A stretch of 64,000 nucleotides of DNA from Pyropia yezoensis (Eukaryota > Rhodophyta > Bangiophyceae > Bangiales > Bangiaceae): NCBI GenBank assembly GCA_009829735.1, contig CM020618.1:42236878-42300877 (forward strand). The letters are read 5' to 3'. The position numbers were made by a program, and so were the translations under genes. The notes below the pieces were generated by a model, which saw only the letters and a list, made by a program, of their open reading frames with translations, was not told where the DNA came from and did not search any database. Positions within the stretch are counted from its first letter, which is position 1. Each line of letters starts with the position of its first letter. This document shows positions 62,454 to 64,000 of this stretch, piece after piece.

Positions 62454-64000
62454 ATGGCGACCCCGGGAGTGGAGACGGACTCTCTTGTCGAGCGTATGGA
62501 GGACAGCACCTACGGTGCAGCACCCGCCGGGACTTCCGGCGGGGGCTCCGCGATCGCTCCGGGGGATGGGACTCCCGCGTCACCCGGCTTTGGGTTGACG
62601 GCGGGATCTCCCCCGGAGGCGGGACAAGTTGTCCCGCGTGAGGCCTTGGGGCGGTGGTTTTACCCCGCTTGGCCTCTATATGAGGAGGGGTTGATTGTTC
62701 TTCGCTGTGGCCGACTTGGCGCAGCGATGGGTCGGGTATGGGACCGCCTACGGGAGAAGTATCCCCGTAGGGTCAGGTTCCCTGCCGGCTTCAGGACGGA
62801 CCAGTTTGCCTTCCTGGACGACGAGGAGGTCGAAGACATACAGCGGGCCAAGGCCATGGTGGACCGCGGGGGAACTATCCCGGGTCCCGGCGACTTGCCG
62901 ACCTTTACTTGGGACGCGGTGGCAACTCGCCCCCCGTACCTTCACGAGGCCGATCCACACACTCATCACTTTGATGTGCGGATGGAGAAGGACTTCCGGC
63001 GAGGTCCCTACTTGGTGACCTCGGCTCAACTTGAGTTTCCTCAGCAGTCTGCTGCCAGTAAGGAGCAGTACTATCCGAAGAAGCCCGAGTGGTGGCCTCA
63101 AGTTGAGGTCCCCTACGGGCTCCCGGCGTTGCTGCCACGGTTGCTTGACCACTTCGGCTCCGTCATGTTGACGGCTGGCCCTGATCACCTGGTGCGGGCC
63201 ATGTTGGCCACCCAGTGGCTCCTCGAGGTCATGTCGACCTGGGTGTCTTGTGTTCAGCGGCGGGGGATGCTCTGGCATCTCCCCCTCCGGCTTATCCAAG
63301 GTTTGGAACAGCTCACCCCTCAGCTAGTTGCTGAGGGGTGCTCATCAGGACAACTCACTCTACTTGAGGAGATGCTCCGCCTCCACAAGTCTATCGAGTG
63401 GGAGAGCATTGAGCACAAGTTGCGCCGCCCCACTCGTGGGCCCAAGGACGATGGCGCACTTCGCCAGTTCGTGTGTGTCGCTCGTGAACTTCACGACGGC
63501 CGTGTGGTCCGACGAGGGGGGTTGGGCATCGGGGACTACCCGTATGCCCCGGGGGTGGATCGCCACACTGCGCCACCCCCGGACAAGCCCATAGTTATGG
63601 CTGTGCCCTCATATGATGACCATATGACTCAACCCACGGCGGGGGCCCCAAGTCGGGGTCGCAGTTACACCCGGGTCCCGCCACCTCGGCGTGCCCCTCC
63701 GCTTCCTCCTGTCCCCTTCCAGCCGCACGGGAACATCCCGATTAGCGTGGCCGTCGAGTCGTCCACCCCGGTGTCCCCCAACTTGGGGGCCACCCTCCTG
63801 ACGGTATACCCCAAGTTGGTGTTACCGCCCACGCCTCTAACCTCAGAGATGATGATCACCACGTTGGTGCGCACCATTTCCTGGTTGGCCGCGTCGACCG
63901 CAACCCTACAGAGTTCCGAGACTCCTCAACTTGAGGAGCGCGTTCGTACTGCAGTGGCGACCGCGAGTTGCGAGTCGGTGGCGGAGTTTATGACAGCCGA
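62454..64000 (+). CDS. Element C ORF, unidentified protein (3' end off window)
   Basis: ATG at 62454, open for 515 codons to the last base. The start MATPGVETDSLVERMEDSTY is followed by a Gly/Ala/Pro-rich segment, then globular sequence: LGRWFYPAWPLYEEGLIVLR, MGRVWDRLREKYPRRVRFP, FLDDEEVEDIQRAKAMVDRG, MEKDFRRGPYLVTSAQLEFP, KKPEWWPQVEVPYGLPALLP, LVRAMLATQWLLEVMSTWVS, RRGMLWHLPLRLIQGLEQL and LTLLEEMLRLHKSIEWESIE. A Pro/Arg-rich region and hydrophobic helices come later. I recognise no family. It could be a Gag-like protein of element C or an accessory ORF antisense to gag-pol. The coding sequence itself is filled with short palindromes, so codon choice appears constrained by nucleic-acid structure. 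Confidence 0.7.
   Translation, partial: MATPGVETDSLVERMEDSTYGAAPAGTSGGGSAIAPGDGTPASPGFGLTAGSPPEAGQVVPREALGRWFYPAWPLYEEGLIVLRCGRLGAAMGRVWDRLREKYPRRVRFPAGFRTDQFAFLDDEEVEDIQRAKAMVDRGGTIPGPGDLPTFTWDAVATRPPYLHEADPHTHHFDVRMEKDFRRGPYLVTSAQLEFPQQSAASKEQYYPKKPEWWPQVEVPYGLPALLPRLLDHFGSVMLTAGPDHLVRAMLATQWLLEVMSTWVSCVQRRGMLWHLPLRLIQGLEQLTPQLVAEGCSSGQLTLLEEMLRLHKSIEWESIEHKLRRPTRGPKDDGALRQFVCVARELHDGRVVRRGGLGIGDYPYAPGVDRHTAPPPDKPIVMAVPSYDDHMTQPTAGAPSRGRSYTRVPPPRRAPPLPPVPFQPHGNIPISVAVESSTPVSPNLGATLLTVYPKLVLPPTPLTSEMMITTLVRTISWLAASTATLQSSETPQLEERVRTAVATASCESVAEFMTA
63314..63340. other. 11-bp-stem hairpin with TAGTT loop inside the element C ORF
   Basis: CACCCCTCAGC and GCTGAGGGGTG pair perfectly around five bases. 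Longest uninterrupted stem of the series, inside coding sequence. Confidence 0.85.

Larger units (their letters stand above)
61647..64000. mobile_element. LTR element C, partial (runs off the right edge)
   Basis: Consists of the 469-bp LTR, a 338-bp leader and an open frame from 62454 to the end. The whole stretch is dense in short odd-length palindromes. No RT or integrase is within the window, so the class (Ty3 or other, sense or antisense ORF) is undecided. Confidence 0.65.

Noticed and set aside
1-64000. rRNA, tRNA, CRISPR, bacterial operons or phage genes
   Set aside because: No convincing signatures were seen on either strand by eye; a tRNA or covariance-model scan was not possible.

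Overview
The window looks like nuclear DNA of a very GC-rich eukaryote with few introns, most likely a bangiophyte red alga (Porphyra/Pyropia type). The main evidence is an NADPH oxidase at 34.9-39.9 kb. It has extra membrane helices inside the NADPH-binding half, a layout reported for red-algal NOX/RBOH proteins. Other support is the extreme GC content, many G/C homopolymers, a GT-AG intron in an ESCRT-III gene, and several classes of eukaryotic transposon. I saw no prokaryotic operons, CRISPR arrays, rRNA genes or tRNA genes.

Region 1-14.9 kb is a nested transposon stack. Ty3/gypsy element A (minus strand, 1-7405, running off the left edge) appears to sit inside the 5' LTR of a second Ty3/gypsy chromovirus, element B (plus strand, 7406-14487). 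Element B in turn appears to interrupt a pogo-like DDE transposase gene whose 3' end follows at 14488-14843. Both elements have gag and pol in overlapping frames joined by a textbook -1 frameshift heptamer. Element B also carries a two-zinc-finger reading frame ahead of gag, and has one TAG in its RNase H region.

Region 15-40 kb is the host-gene part: an amidase remnant, CHMP1/Vps46 (two exons), a multi-spanning membrane protein, a secreted trypsin-like protein that has lost two of three catalytic residues, two unidentified alanine/glycine-rich proteins, a START/SRPBCC-like protein and the NADPH oxidase. Long stretches between them are GC-rich spacer in which most open frames are meaningless.

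Region 40-45 kb is a homopolymer- and microsatellite-rich spacer. Region 45.5-50 kb holds a PIF/Harbinger pair: an intact transposase, and opposite it a decayed DNA-binding partner gene. A ~92-bp minisatellite follows (50.2-51.9 kb). Then come a 469-bp LTR (53.0 kb), a decayed minus-strand gene of unknown type (54.5-56.8 kb), and a decayed TNP2/Plavaka-like transposase on the plus strand (58.5-61 kb).

At the right edge a second copy of the 469-bp LTR (61647-62115) leads into element C. This carries an open frame of at least 515 codons starting at 62454 and running off the window. The LTR and this frame are tiled with short odd-length palindromes: variable complementary arms around a roughly 5-nt centre, often AACTT, AAGTT, GACTT or ATGTT. 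I consider this the most unusual signal in the window.
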